Part shown: positions 42,666 to 52,192 of the stretch, piece after piece | Layout of the letters: each line of letters begins with the position of its first letter | Position numbering within the stretch: the stretch's first letter is position 1 | Origin: Myxococcales bacterium 68-20 | GTDB taxonomy: Bacteria; Myxococcota_A; Polyangia; Polyangiales; Polyangiaceae | Direction: 5' to 3' | Assembly: GCA_001899635.1 (NCBI GenBank) | Contig: MKVQ01000033.1 | Span: 100,356 to 164,355, forward strand | Length of the DNA: 64,000 bases | Translations under genes and position numbers: made by a program | Notes under the pieces: generated by a model | What the model saw: only the letters and a program-made list of their open reading frames with translations | Told to the model about the DNA's origin: nothing | Databases searched by the model: none

Positions 42666-43862
42666 TCAGACGAGCGTCGTCAACGCACCCCGCAGGAAGT
42701 CACGTGCGACGACGACGTCGTGGACCTCGTCAGGACCGTCCGCGATCCGCGCCGAGCGCGCGAAGCGGTACCAGAGCGAGAACGGCATGTCCTCGCTGTA
42801 GCCGAGCGAGCCGTGCATCTGGATCGCGTCGTCGAGGATCTGGCAGAGCAGGCGCGCGACGTGGTTCTTCGCCATCGACGAATACGGCCGCGCCTCCTTG
42901 TCGAGCCCCTGCTCGAGCATCGACGCGCAGTGGATCGTCATCAGATTGCCGGCGTGGATCCCGGACACCGCATCGGCGATCTTCTTCTGGATCATCTGAT
43001 GATGCGCGAGCGTCTTGCCGAAGCTCTCGCGTGTGAGCACGTACTCGCGACACATGTGGAGCGCGCGGTCCGCCCACCCGAGCCATCGCATGCAGTGCGT
43101 GAGGCGGGCCGGAACGAGCCGAGCCTGCGCGAGACGAAAGCCCTCGCCGACGCCGCCGAGCACGGCATCATCGCCGATGCGCACGCTGTTGAAGCGGAGC
43201 TCGGCTTCGCGATGCTGGAGGATCGGCGGGCTCATTACCGGTACGTCGCGCACGTGCTCGACTCCGTCGGCCTGCCGGTCGACCACGAACATCGTCGCGC
43301 CGGTCCGCGGGTCGTCCGACGTCCGCGCCATGACGATGAGGAACGACGCGTCGCCCCCGCCGGTCGTGTACCACTTGTGGCCGTCGATCAACCATCCGCC
43401 GTCGACCTTCGTCGCGCGCGTCTTCAGGTTCGACGGATCGGCGCCCGCGCCCGGAGCCGGCTCCGTCATTGCGAAGCCGCTCGTGATCTCGCCGCGCGCG
43501 AGCGGCGCCAGCCATCGCTCACGCACCGCCGGTGCCGCCGCTTTCAGGAGCAGATCCATGTTGCCCTGATCGGGCGCGTCGCAGTTGAAGCACGCGGCCC
43601 CCACGGGCGAGCGCCCCATCTCGCGGAAGAGCGCGCACATCCCCATGATCCCGAGCCCGAGCCCGCCATGCTCCTTCGGGAGGTGGGGGACGAAGAGCCC
43701 TTCCGCACGCGTCCGCTCGCGGAGCGCATTCAACGTGTCGCGCTTCTTCTCGCGGTCCTCTTCGAGGATCGCCTTCTCGGCAGGGATGACGGCGTCATCG
43801 ACGAACGCGCGCACACGCGTGCGCAGCTCGGCGAGCGGAGGAGGCAGCTCGAAGGCGATCAC
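42666..43862 (-). CDS. acyl-CoA dehydrogenase (ACAD10/11-type)
   Basis: The 398-residue flavoenzyme has the usual ACAD layout: helical N-domain (LRTRVRAFVDDAVIPAEKA), FAMTEPAPGAGADPSNLKTR for the substrate and FAD cleft, WLIDGHKWYTTGGGDASF in the beta domain and HGSLGYSEDMPFSLWYRFAR, ARIADGPDEVH at the end. It oxidises acyl-CoA to enoyl-CoA and passes electrons to ETF. The sequence resembles ACAD10/11 relatives. It is divergent from an APH-type kinase, the second domain of ACAD10/11. GTG 43862 fits the family N-terminus; ATG 43892 is an alternative. Confidence 0.93.
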   Translation of the reverse strand: MIAFELPPPLAELRTRVRAFVDDAVIPAEKAILEEDREKKRDTLNALRERTRAEGLFVPHLPKEHGGLGLGIMGMCALFREMGRSPVGAACFNCDAPDQGNMDLLLKAAAPAVRERWLAPLARGEITSGFAMTEPAPGAGADPSNLKTRATKVDGGWLIDGHKWYTTGGGDASFLIVMARTSDDPRTGATMFVVDRQADGVEHVRDVPVMSPPILQHREAELRFNSVRIGDDAVLGGVGEGFRLAQARLVPARLTHCMRWLGWADRALHMCREYVLTRESFGKTLAHHQMIQKKIADAVSGIHAGNLMTIHCASMLEQGLDKEARPYSSMAKNHVARLLCQILDDAIQMHGSLGYSEDMPFSLWYRFARSARIADGPDEVHDVVVARDFLRGALTTLV

Positions 43863-43946
43863 GCGCGCAGCATACCGCAGCGCTGACGCCATCGTGACTG
43901 CAAGCACGAGCGCTCCGGCGCGTGCAGCGCGTGCTAGCGTCTCTCC

Positions 43947-45047
43947 ATGCCGCTCACGCCGCCCCCCAATGCCCGCCCGCCTCGCGACGCGCATCGTATC
44001 GACGAGTCGAGGCTCGGCCTCTGGCTCGGCGAACACGTCCAGGGATGTGCCGGCGGCAAGGCCACCGTCCTCCAGTTCAAGGGCGGTCAGTCGAACCCGA
44101 CCTACTGGGTCAGTGTCGAGGGCGGGACCGGCTCCGGTGACGCAAACGAAGGCATCGCCCTCGTCGTCCGGAAGAAGCCGCCGGGCAAGCTCCTTCCCTC
44201 GGCGCATGCCATCGAGCGGGAGTACCGCGTCATGTGTGCGCTCCGTGGCACGGACGTCCCCGTCCCCGACGCGCTTGTGCTGTGCGAAGACGACGCCGTC
44301 ATCGGCACCCCCTTCTTCGTGATGCGCTGGGTGCCCGGGCGCATCTTCTGGGATCCGACTGTCCCCGAGCTCGAATCGAACGACGCTCGTCGTGCATTCT
44401 ACAAAGAATACGTCCGCGTCCTCGCTGCGCTCCACAGGGTGGACTACGCCGCCGTCGGGCTCGCCGACTACGGCAAGGTCGGCGGCTTCGTCGTGCGCCA
44501 GGTGGAGCGCTGGTCGAAGCAGTACCAAGCGTCGCGTACGAGCGAGATCGCGTCGATGGAAGCGCTCATGCGCTGGCTCGGCGAGAACATCCCGGCGAGC
44601 GACGAGACCACGCTCGTCCACGGCGACTACCGCATCGACAACCTGCTGTTCAGCCCGGAGAGCACACGCGAGCCGAAGGCGATCGCGGTGCTCGACTGGG
44701 AGCTCTCCACCCTCGGCCATCCGCTCAGCGATCTCGCGTACGCGTGCATGGGCTACCACCTGAACCTGCCCGGACGCGGCGGGCTCGCCGGTGTCGACGT
44801 GAAGTCGCTCGGCATCCCGACCGAGGACGAGATGGTCGCCGAGTACCGGCGGCTGACCGGCCGCGAGCAGATCGAGGGCTGGCCGTTCTTCATGGCGTTC
44901 GGCATCTTCCGGCTCGCCGCGATCGCGCAGGGCGTCTACGCGCGGAGCCTCCAGGGCAACGCGAGCTCCGACGACGCCAGCAGCTACGGCGCCGCGGTCA
45001 CGATGCTCTCCGAGCTCGCCTGCTCCATCGCGAAGGTGAAGTGGTGA
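43947..45047 (+). CDS. APH-type phosphotransferase (ACAD10/11 kinase half)
   Basis: The 366-residue protein has the aminoglycoside-phosphotransferase/choline-kinase fold: VLQFKGGQSNPTYWV (nucleotide loop), VRKKPPGKLLPSAHAIEREY, FFVMRWVPGRIF, the catalytic loop LVHGDYRIDNLLF and the metal segment VLDWELSTLGHP. In mammals the same domain is fused to an ACAD in ACAD10 and ACAD11 and phosphorylates 4-hydroxyacyl-CoA before dehydration. Here the two are separate divergent genes with about 84 bp between the starts. A role in 4-hydroxy fatty acid catabolism is an inference from this pairing. Confidence 0.92.
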   Translation: MPLTPPPNARPPRDAHRIDESRLGLWLGEHVQGCAGGKATVLQFKGGQSNPTYWVSVEGGTGSGDANEGIALVVRKKPPGKLLPSAHAIEREYRVMCALRGTDVPVPDALVLCEDDAVIGTPFFVMRWVPGRIFWDPTVPELESNDARRAFYKEYVRVLAALHRVDYAAVGLADYGKVGGFVVRQVERWSKQYQASRTSEIASMEALMRWLGENIPASDETTLVHGDYRIDNLLFSPESTREPKAIAVLDWELSTLGHPLSDLAYACMGYHLNLPGRGGLAGVDVKSLGIPTEDEMVAEYRRLTGREQIEGWPFFMAFGIFRLAAIAQGVYARSLQGNASSDDASSYGAAVTMLSELACSIAKVKW

Positions 45048-45207
45048 GGCACGCCGCTCGGTGGCGTGTGCACACGGCCCGCACTCGGTGACCGCGGAAT
45101 GCGACGTCGGCGGCAGAGTCGGGCTGGCGAGCGGCGGCTGCGCGTCACCGCGACCAGCTGTCTCGACGACGCTCCGGCGATGTCGGCGCGTGCTAACGTG
45201 ACGCTCG

Positions 45208-46470
45208 ATGCAGGAACCAAACGGCGATCCCCACGCGTTTCGTCCGGTGCCGAAGACCGGCGTCATCTACGTCACGACCGAGGCAACGAAGCTCGGCTTC
45301 TCGTCGAGCGACCCGGACTGGTGCAACCTCGGACAGGGTCAGCCCGAGACGGGCGAGCTGCCCGGCGCGCCGCAGCGCGTCCACTCGGTCGCGATCTCTC
45401 CGGACGACCAGGAGTACGCGCCGGTCGCCGGGCTCTGGGAGCTCCGCGAGGCGGTCGCGAGCCTCTACAACCGGCTCTATCGCAAGGGCCTGCCCTCGCA
45501 GTATTCGGCCGAGAACGTCTGCATCTCCGGCGGAGGGCGCACGGCGCTCACGCGCGCGGCCGCGAGCCTGGGCAGCATCAATCTCGGGCACTTCATCCCG
45601 GACTACACCGCGTACGAGGAGCTGCTCGACATCTTCAAGGCGTTCACGAGCATCCCGATCCTCCTCGACGGTGACCGCGGATACAGCTTCACCGCCGACG
45701 ATCTACGACGCGAGGTGCTCGGTCGCGGCCTCTCCGCCGTCCTCCTCTCGAACCCATGCAATCCCACCGGCAAGCTGATCGCGGGCGAGGAGCTCGATCG
45801 CTGGGTCGGCGTGGCGCGCGAGCTCGACTGCACGCTTCTGCTCGACGAGTTCTATTCACACTACATCTATCGCGGCCGTCCTGGCTCCCTCCCGGTCGAG
45901 AGCGCTGCGCGGTACGTGAAGGACGTCGACAAGGATCCGGTCGTCGTCTTCGACGGCTTCACCAAGAACTGGCGCTACCCCGGCTGGCGCATCACGTGGG
46001 CGCTCGCGCCGAAGTCCGTCGTCGAGCGCTTCGCGAGCGCAGGATCGTTCCTCGACGGCGGCGGGTCGAAGCCCCTCCAGCGCGCCGCGATCCCGCTCTT
46101 CGACGACGACTACGTCACGAAGGAGACGCTCGCGATCCAGAACGCGTTCCGCGACAAGCGAGACCGGATGCTCTCTCGCCTCGAGCGCATGGGCGTCCGC
46201 TTCGACCGTGTGCCGGACGGCACCTTCTACGCGTGGGGCAACGTCGCGAACCTGCCCGAGCCGCTCAACGACGGCATGGGACTCTTCCGCGCCGCGCTCA
46301 CGAAGAAGGTCATCACCGTGCCGGGCGAGTTCTTCGACGTGAACCCCGGCAAGCGCCGCCACGGCCGCGCCTCCCGCTTCCGCGAGTACGTTCGCTTCTC
46401 GTTCGGACCGTCCGCGGAGTCGCTCGAACTCGCGATGACGCGCCTCGAAGAGCTCATCGCCGGTCGCTAG
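45208..46470 (+). CDS. PLP-dependent class I/II aminotransferase
   Basis: The 420-residue protein is a fold-type I aminotransferase: WCNLGQGQPETGELPG, YAPVAGLWELREAVASLYNR, CISGGGRTALTRAAASLGS, LLSNPCNPTGKLIAG, LLLDEFYSHYIYRG (PLP-interacting Asp) and DGFTKNWRYPGWRITWAL with the Schiff-base Lys in TKNWR. RFREYVRFSFGPS supplies the carboxylate-binding Arg. The N-terminal residues before the first conserved segment are short, as in aspartate or alanine-type subgroups. The substrate is not evident. Confidence 0.93.
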   Translation: MQEPNGDPHAFRPVPKTGVIYVTTEATKLGFSSSDPDWCNLGQGQPETGELPGAPQRVHSVAISPDDQEYAPVAGLWELREAVASLYNRLYRKGLPSQYSAENVCISGGGRTALTRAAASLGSINLGHFIPDYTAYEELLDIFKAFTSIPILLDGDRGYSFTADDLRREVLGRGLSAVLLSNPCNPTGKLIAGEELDRWVGVARELDCTLLLDEFYSHYIYRGRPGSLPVESAARYVKDVDKDPVVVFDGFTKNWRYPGWRITWALAPKSVVERFASAGSFLDGGGSKPLQRAAIPLFDDDYVTKETLAIQNAFRDKRDRMLSRLERMGVRFDRVPDGTFYAWGNVANLPEPLNDGMGLFRAALTKKVITVPGEFFDVNPGKRRHGRASRFREYVRFSFGPSAESLELAMTRLEELIAGR

Positions 46471-46565
46471 AGCCCTCTCGCCCTCGCTCCGACGCCGATC
46501 GCGCGAGGGCGCTGAGCGATCGCACGAGGGCACGGCGGATGCACCTTCACGCGTGGAGGCTCGTC

Positions 46566-47225
46566 ATGCTCCACGCTCGTGTTCCGGCCGCCCTCACGTT
46601 TCTCCTCTTCTCCGCGCTTCAGCTCGGCATCAGCGGATGTGGTGACGGTGAACATCCGGCCGTCGCCGAGCCGGGGCACGGCCCCATCACGAACATCTCC
46701 ATCGGCGAGGACCCCGGCGCGCGCGGAAACCTGTCGAAGGCGTGGAGCTACACATCGACGAGCGAAGAGCCCGGCGCGATCGAAGGAGGCGGTGCACCAG
46801 CAGGCGCCGGTGCACCAGCAGGCGCCGGTGCACCGGCAGGCGCGGGCGCTGCAGCAGGTGGCGCGCCGCCGGCGCCGTTGCCATTCGGCGGTGGAGGGAT
46901 CGGAACCGGCGGCGGCTCCGGCGTCGGGACCGGACGCGACAGCAGCGGCGGGATCCCTGGAGCGGCCGGAGCGGGCGCCGGAGGCCTCGGCGGCGGAACG
47001 GGCAACTTGCCCTACGCGCCCGCCGGCGGCCTCTCGGGGGTCGGCGGCAGCACCGTCGGCACCGGTCGCGGTACGAGCGGAACGCCTGGCGGCGCGGGCC
47101 TCGGCGCGTCGGGCAACGGCGACCCGACGTTCGGCACCGGCGGTCCTTCCGGCGAGAGCAGCCTCAACCCGACGCCTCCCAGCGGCGGCGCTCCTGCGGG
47201 CAGGATCGTGATCGAGGGCTACTGA
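46566..47225 (+). CDS. Gly/Ala/Pro low-complexity lipoprotein
   Basis: The 219-residue protein has a signal peptide with lipobox ISGC and a short charged region. About 130 residues dominated by Gly, Ala, Ser and Pro follow (GAPAGAGAPAGAGAP, GGGGIGTGGGSGVGTG, GTGRGTSGTPGG). GGAGG sits seven bases before the ATG at 46566. The texture is like elastic or fibrous surface proteins, such as mycobacterial PE_PGRS tails, but without the PE part. No domain is present. An ATG at 46539 would lengthen it by nine residues. Confidence 0.78.
   Translation: MLHARVPAALTFLLFSALQLGISGCGDGEHPAVAEPGHGPITNISIGEDPGARGNLSKAWSYTSTSEEPGAIEGGGAPAGAGAPAGAGAPAGAGAAAGGAPPAPLPFGGGGIGTGGGSGVGTGRDSSGGIPGAAGAGAGGLGGGTGNLPYAPAGGLSGVGGSTVGTGRGTSGTPGGAGLGASGNGDPTFGTGGPSGESSLNPTPPSGGAPAGRIVIEGY
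46791..46844. repeat. three-copy 18-bp tandem repeat
   Basis: Units GGTGCACCAGCAGGCGCC (46791 and 46809) and a slightly changed third copy (46827) encode GAPAGA. The unit keeps the frame, so copy changes alter only the linker length of the lipoprotein. Confidence 0.85.
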
Positions 47226-47253
47226 TCGACGCGGCGAGCCGTGGTCTCCCCCG

Positions 47254-49509
47254 TCAGCGCTCGACGAGCGGGGTCATCCAGGGCACGTCCGCGGGTGTTG
47301 CATTGCGGATCTCGGCGGCCCACTCATTGTCGGTCAGGCGCTGGAACTTCTCGGTGACCTTCTCGAAGTAGCTCGAGACGACGCCGACGTACGCTCGCGG
47401 GCCCTCGCAGGTCTCGATGGTGACGACCATCGTGCGCGGATGGCCGGTGCCGACGTGGAGCACCTTGCCAACGAGTGTTCCCCCGATCTCGGTCGGCTGC
47501 GTGTGAACGTCGGTGATGATCGGGTCCTCCTCCACGGCGTCGCCCTTGTCGAAAAAGAGCTGCGCGTACCAGCCGTCGAAGCTCATGCTGCCACAGCCGT
47601 TCATGAACGTGAGCTGGTTGATGAATGCGAGGTCCTCGGCGGAGTGCGGGGCGCCGGATCGCTGAGCCTTCGCCATTCGTTCGAGCCTCGCGAGCACGCC
47701 ATGGAGCTGGGTGAAATACGCGCCGATCGAGCCCCCGCTCGGGCTCTCGACCTGCAAGCCGCCGAGGAGCTCCGAACCGCGCGTCGCGAACGTGGCAAGA
47801 CGCGAGAAGAGCTCCGGATATGGCTCGACGTATGCGTCGGGGTATTCGCACAAATCGGCTGCCGTGTACGACTGCTTCGCATACAGGACCGTGTCGTGCC
47901 GGAGCTCCGCCCACGAGGCGAGCTGCGTCGAGAGCAGGCGGCGGCTCCACGGCTCGGTCCCCGCGACACGAGGCAGTCCGACCGCGCTCGGATTCGCGAC
48001 ATCCGGTGTCGGCGAGAGCGTCCGTAGCGCGGTGAGCCACTGGTTGTAGAGGTTCGCCTCCCAGAAGGACGTGGGATGCGCGTCCGCGAGGATGCGCATC
48101 GACGCAAGGTCCGAGGCGTAGTCGAACGTCGCGAGCTCCGGCCCGAGCAGGAGGCCGGCGTTGTCGCTGCGGAGCGCCGCGAACCCGACATCGAGCGGAT
48201 TCGGCATCATTCGTGTGACGTTGCCGTGCTTCACGCGGTCGAAGACGACGTTGGAGAACACGTGGCTGTCGAGCACGTAGCGCTTTCCCAGCAGGAGGAA
48301 AGTGCTCGAGAGCGGCATCGTCCCCGTGCCGAGCCCGTTGACCATGATGTGGCTCGAGATCCGCTGGGTGCCGTAGCCGCCGGTCACGATCGCCTGGGCG
48401 ATCTCGGCATCGGTGCGCTGGCCGAGCTCACCCGCGGACGCGCACCCGAGATCGGCGAGCAGGGCGTCGAGCTGCGGCAACGTCATGTTGTCCGGCTCGC
48501 CGACGAAGGCGCCGATCGTGCGGTCGATCGTCTTCCAGTCGTCGAGGGCGGCCTGGTTCATGATCGCGCGGATCACGTATGCCCCCTCGAGCTGGCGCCT
48601 GTGGAAGAACTGCGAGTGGTCGGGCTGCGTCTCGAGCAGCCGGAGGTCGATCCGGCCGAGCCACGTCGTCGCGCGGAAGTAGCGCTCCAGCTGCTCGCTC
48701 CCGGCGTAGTGGCCGCGCGGCTTGAACTGCGAGAAGTCAATGTCGCGCCGCACCCCGAAGAGAGTCACCTCCGACATCCCGGAGCCGGCCTTCGCGCGAT
48801 CGAATAGCTGCGCGGCGGCGGTCGCGTCGCCGCCCACGACCGGCGCAACGAAGCGGCCGAGGAGAAGGCTCCGTGCGACGGAGATGTAGACGGCGACGTC
48901 CTGGCGAGCCGCGGCCGGGAGATCCGATGCTCCGCCTACGTCGAGCGCCGCCTGCATCGCCCCGAGCATCCGGTCGAGGGCTGGAACGAGCGCGCTCTGC
49001 TCGACCGTCTTCAGGATGGCTTCGAACGACTCGTGGACCGCGTAGAGGATCGAGTCGGCCGAGACGTAGACCGGCAGGTCTTCGCTATAGATGGATTGGT
49101 AGCCGTAGACGAAAGACGGATGGCGCTTCCGATTGGTCGTGACGAAGCCTCGCATCGCGAGCGCGCTCTGCTCGCCTTCCGAGAGGGCGAGCGCGGAGGC
49201 CTGGATCCGATCGAGCCCCTTCGCTGCGAGCGGGTCGTAGCCGAGATCCGTCACGAACGGCACGTCGTACTTCGATGCGAACCCGGCGGCGTCGAGGTCC
49301 TTGACCGCGTCGAGCTCCGCCTGCAGCGCCGCCAACTCTTGCTGCTGCGCCGCCGAGAGCGTCGTCGTGACCGATGCGCCGGCGGACTCCGTCGGGGCCG
49401 GACCACCCTTGGCTCCGGTCCCACAGCTCCATCCGCCCGCCCCGACCGCGAGAAGGACGACCGCGGTGGAGAGCGCGCGCTTCGAGAACGACACCGAGGC
49501 CAGTTGCAT
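47254..49509 (-). CDS. DUF3160 lipoprotein
   Basis: The 751-residue protein has a signal peptide with lipobox GWSC and the DUF3160 core. Characteristic parts are FVTDLGYDPLAAKGLDRIQ, VYVSADSILYAVHESFEAIL, GRIDLRLLETQPDHSQFFHR and RISSHIMVNGLGTGTMPLSS. The family is widespread in bacteria with large envelope proteomes. Its members are exported, mostly helical and of unknown function. The C-terminus has a beta-rich domain (GGTLVGKVLHVGTGHPRTMV). It converges on the Gly-rich gene with 28 bp between. Confidence 0.9.
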   Translation of the reverse strand: MQLASVSFSKRALSTAVVLLAVGAGGWSCGTGAKGGPAPTESAGASVTTTLSAAQQQELAALQAELDAVKDLDAAGFASKYDVPFVTDLGYDPLAAKGLDRIQASALALSEGEQSALAMRGFVTTNRKRHPSFVYGYQSIYSEDLPVYVSADSILYAVHESFEAILKTVEQSALVPALDRMLGAMQAALDVGGASDLPAAARQDVAVYISVARSLLLGRFVAPVVGGDATAAAQLFDRAKAGSGMSEVTLFGVRRDIDFSQFKPRGHYAGSEQLERYFRATTWLGRIDLRLLETQPDHSQFFHRRQLEGAYVIRAIMNQAALDDWKTIDRTIGAFVGEPDNMTLPQLDALLADLGCASAGELGQRTDAEIAQAIVTGGYGTQRISSHIMVNGLGTGTMPLSSTFLLLGKRYVLDSHVFSNVVFDRVKHGNVTRMMPNPLDVGFAALRSDNAGLLLGPELATFDYASDLASMRILADAHPTSFWEANLYNQWLTALRTLSPTPDVANPSAVGLPRVAGTEPWSRRLLSTQLASWAELRHDTVLYAKQSYTAADLCEYPDAYVEPYPELFSRLATFATRGSELLGGLQVESPSGGSIGAYFTQLHGVLARLERMAKAQRSGAPHSAEDLAFINQLTFMNGCGSMSFDGWYAQLFFDKGDAVEEDPIITDVHTQPTEIGGTLVGKVLHVGTGHPRTMVVTIETCEGPRAYVGVVSSYFEKVTEKFQRLTDNEWAAEIRNATPADVPWMTPLVER

Positions 49510-49626
49510 GCCGCGCCGTACGCAAGAGCTGTGCTTACTCGATTTCCACGCATTTCGCGCCCCTTGCCGCCGGACCGTGCAGAAGGTGACGCCCTTCCGT
49601 CAGCAGATCGGGGGTCTACTACGTGT

Positions 49627-51720
49627 TTACCGAGAGCAAGCTCCGTCGCGGGCAAGGCTCTTCGCCGAACAGGCAGCGGCCCGTCGTCGGAGGCGACGCA
49701 CCTCGCTGGAAGCGTTCTCCCTCTCGAGCACGTCCGCTGCGCGGCCATATTGGGCGGCGGCAGCGGCGAAGAGCAGCGCCGCTTCATCCTGCTCCGCCGC
49801 TTCGATCAGATGAGGAACGGCGCGTTCGCTCTTGCCGGCCTCGAGCCAGTGGTGCGCCAAGGTCCCGGCCGGCACCTGCGCTTGCGAGAGGGCTTCCGCC
49901 AGCCGCGCGTGCAGCGTCTGGCGAATCGAGGCAGGAAGCGCCTCGAGCACGGCCTGCTCGATGAGATCGTGCGTGAAGCGAACCCCTCGGAGAATTTGTG
50001 CCGCTTCCAGCTCGGCCAGCGCTTCCGCCACCTCCAGCGTGTCCGCTCCGAGCACCGTCGACAACAGGTCGACGGTCGCGTGCGCACTGGCCAGCGCGAC
50101 TACGCGCGAGGCTCGCAGCGCGATGGCGGACAGCCTTTCGAGCCGGCGCTGAATGAGAGGTCCCACCTGCCCCGGCAGCGGAAACCGTTCAGGCCAACTA
50201 CCCTCGAAGCCGCCGGTCTCCACCAAGTGCTTCACCGTCTCGACGATGAACAGAGGATTGCCTCCGGTGTAACGCGCCAGCCGATCGGCGTGGGCTTCCA
50301 TCCCCGGGAGATCGAGTCCCGTGACCAGCGTTCGCACAGCCTCGAAGGAGAGTGGTTCCAGCATGACGTGCCGGGCCATACGAGTCTCCTCCATGTCATG
50401 GACGAGCTGCCGTAGGTAGAGCGGCAGCTCGCCCTTGCGATAGCAGTCGATGAACCGCGGAAGCAGGCACGTACGCGGACTACCGGATCGTTCGAACGTT
50501 CGGGAGAAGACGTAGAGAAAGACGTCGGCACTCGCCTGATCCCAGTACTGCACGTCGTCGGTGACGACGGCCGCATAGCCTGCGAGCGTCCGTTGCATCG
50601 CTTCGACCTGCGACTCGAAGAAGCGCAGCCTGCCGGCCTCGTCGAGCAACGGAGGCGGATGTTCCCCCTCGAGCAGGAGCTCCGGCAACAGGCGCCCGGT
50701 CTCGCGCCGCACCCAGTCCGGAAACGTCACGTCCGGTTTCAGGGCCAGTTGGTAGCGCAGGGCACGGGTATGGGACGAATACGGGACTTCTCGATCCCCT
50801 GTGCGACCCTCGAGGTAGATCCACGGTCCTTTGGACTCGGCGAAGTCGGTCGCCAACCGGCTTTTTCCCGTCCCCGGATCACCGGCGATGCAGAGGAACT
50901 GGCCGGACGCCCATCCTTCCTCCAATTGCCGCCAAACGTCTTCCCTCCCTGCCAGCACCGGAGGGCGCAGGATGCGAGCCGGAAGGACGCCGGGCCGCGC
51001 GATGGCTTCCGACGTAGCGGGCACCTGTCTGCCTCGCTCGATGTCCCGCGCCAGTTGCCGCGTCTCGAGCATCGGAGCGACGCCGAATTCTCCCGCCAAC
51101 CCCGACTTCAGCCGCTCGTAGACCACGAGTGCCGCGCTGCGGTGGCCCAGCAAGAAATGAAGGCGCATGCGAACCCGTGCGGCCTCTTCGTTGATGGAAT
51201 CTTCCGAGGCCCAGTCCTCCGCCAACATGAGCGCGGCCGTGAGCTCTCCGGCATTCTCCAGTCGAGTGAGCTCGCCTTGCCGGGCCTTGACGCGATCGCC
51301 GGCGACGCGCTCCTGGACGTGGCGCAGCCAAACTTCGAATTCGGGGCAATCCGAATAGTCCAGGCCCGCAAGCGGGACACCTTCATGGGACAACACCTCC
51401 GCGTGCTGACCGGCTGTGGCGCGCCCCTTCAGGTCCACCAGATCGCAAGCGAGGTGCGGGACCAGCTCGGCGTGGCCGCGACCCAGCACGAGTTCCTCTC
51501 CGCTCGCTTGACGGAGACGCCGGAGCATCTGTCTGAAGTTGCTGCTGGCGGTGACGGAGTTGGCCTCCGGCCAGAGGAGCGCCATCAAGACCGGCTTGGG
51601 GGTACGGCCTTCCAACGCAAGATAGGACAAGGCGGCCGCGCTCTTTCGTTCGAGGTGAATGCGATGCTCACCCGCGATGAGCCGAGCGCCTCCAAGCACC
51701 TCCAACCTAACCAACGCCAT
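49627..51720 (-). CDS. BTAD-domain ATPase transcriptional regulator (AfsR/MalT-like)
   Basis: The 697-residue protein starts with a winged-helix and BTAD part (LEVLGGARLIAGEHRIHLER, ALLWPEANSVTASSNFRQML, EDWASEDSINEEAARVRMRL, RSAALVVYERLKSGLAGEFG). An NTPase domain follows with Walker A GDPGTGKS (280-287) and Walker B AAVVTDDVQYWDQA. The last 200 residues are helical arm and TPR-like repeats. AfsR/SARP-type regulators switch secondary metabolism or stress genes. It is divergent from a tiny lipoprotein and a flavoprotein gene, which may be its targets. It is shorter than the usual 900-1100 residues. Confidence 0.88.
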   Translation of the reverse strand: MALVRLEVLGGARLIAGEHRIHLERKSAAALSYLALEGRTPKPVLMALLWPEANSVTASSNFRQMLRRLRQASGEELVLGRGHAELVPHLACDLVDLKGRATAGQHAEVLSHEGVPLAGLDYSDCPEFEVWLRHVQERVAGDRVKARQGELTRLENAGELTAALMLAEDWASEDSINEEAARVRMRLHFLLGHRSAALVVYERLKSGLAGEFGVAPMLETRQLARDIERGRQVPATSEAIARPGVLPARILRPPVLAGREDVWRQLEEGWASGQFLCIAGDPGTGKSRLATDFAESKGPWIYLEGRTGDREVPYSSHTRALRYQLALKPDVTFPDWVRRETGRLLPELLLEGEHPPPLLDEAGRLRFFESQVEAMQRTLAGYAAVVTDDVQYWDQASADVFLYVFSRTFERSGSPRTCLLPRFIDCYRKGELPLYLRQLVHDMEETRMARHVMLEPLSFEAVRTLVTGLDLPGMEAHADRLARYTGGNPLFIVETVKHLVETGGFEGSWPERFPLPGQVGPLIQRRLERLSAIALRASRVVALASAHATVDLLSTVLGADTLEVAEALAELEAAQILRGVRFTHDLIEQAVLEALPASIRQTLHARLAEALSQAQVPAGTLAHHWLEAGKSERAVPHLIEAAEQDEAALLFAAAAAQYGRAADVLERENASSEVRRLRRRAAACSAKSLARDGACSR

Positions 51721-51855
51721 GACCCTCGTACTCCAGTGACACCTACCTCACTCCGCGGGCAACGGGCAGGCCATCGAACCGCAGGACCAACGACCCGCCC
51801 AGGGGGCATGGTAAGGGGTGACGATGCCGCACTCGGCCTGATTCTGGAGACCCGC

Positions 51856-52149
51856 ATGACGAAATGGATTGGCTTCTTCCCACTGACGGCTTCGCTGATG
51901 GCGTGCGGCCCCGAGACATGGTCGGTCGAAGGTTTCAAGGACCCCAGTAGCGGTGGGCTCACGCGCGCCGCGTACGAGCTCGGATGCCCGGAGCCGCAAC
52001 TGGAAGTGGCAGATCTCGGCGAAGGCACGATCGGCGTCGCAGGGTGCGGGAAGAAGGCCGTGTACAAATGGGCCTACAGTGCAGGCTGGGTGAACAACAC
52101 CGGCGTCGCCGAATCGCCGATGGCCGCTCCTGCCGCTGCCAAGAAGTAG
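51856..52149 (+). CDS. small lipoprotein with CGKK motif
   Basis: The 97-residue protein has a signal peptide with lipobox LMAC and the mature segments ELGCPEPQLEVADLGEGTIG, VAGCGKKAVYKW, which are common in small myxobacterial lipoproteins. Two Cys in the mature part may pair. The ATG at 51856 is preceded by GGAG. It is divergent from the BTAD regulator, with 135 bp between the starts. Function is unknown. Confidence 0.78.
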   Translation: MTKWIGFFPLTASLMACGPETWSVEGFKDPSSGGLTRAAYELGCPEPQLEVADLGEGTIGVAGCGKKAVYKWAYSAGWVNNTGVAESPMAAPAAAKK

Positions 52150-52160
52150 AGGCTGGTCAC

Positions 52161-52192
52161 GCGGGCCTCCGCGGGCGGGCGCGGAGGCCCGC
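52161..52192. terminator. strong GC hairpin after small lipoprotein
   Basis: GCGGGCCTCCGCG (52161-52173) and CGCGGAGGCCCGC (52180-52192) form a perfect 13-bp stem with a six-base loop. A partial extra copy of the right arm follows at 52191-52205, so two alternative stems are possible. There is no T-run; a Rho-independent terminator is possible. Confidence 0.6.

Noticed and set aside
43893..45266. Minus-strand frame extending the acyl-CoA dehydrogenase upstream
   Set aside because: It is the reverse of the APH kinase gene and gives Arg/Val-rich nonsense; the dehydrogenase fold begins at about 43862.
45756..46565. Long frame running through the aminotransferase gene and into the Gly-rich lipoprotein
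   Set aside because: It is a shifted reading of the aminotransferase; the real lipoprotein gene starts at 46566 with its own Shine-Dalgarno and signal peptide.
46791..46844. Regularly spaced repeats as a possible CRISPR array
   Set aside because: The units are contiguous without spacers and encode a low-complexity linker in frame.
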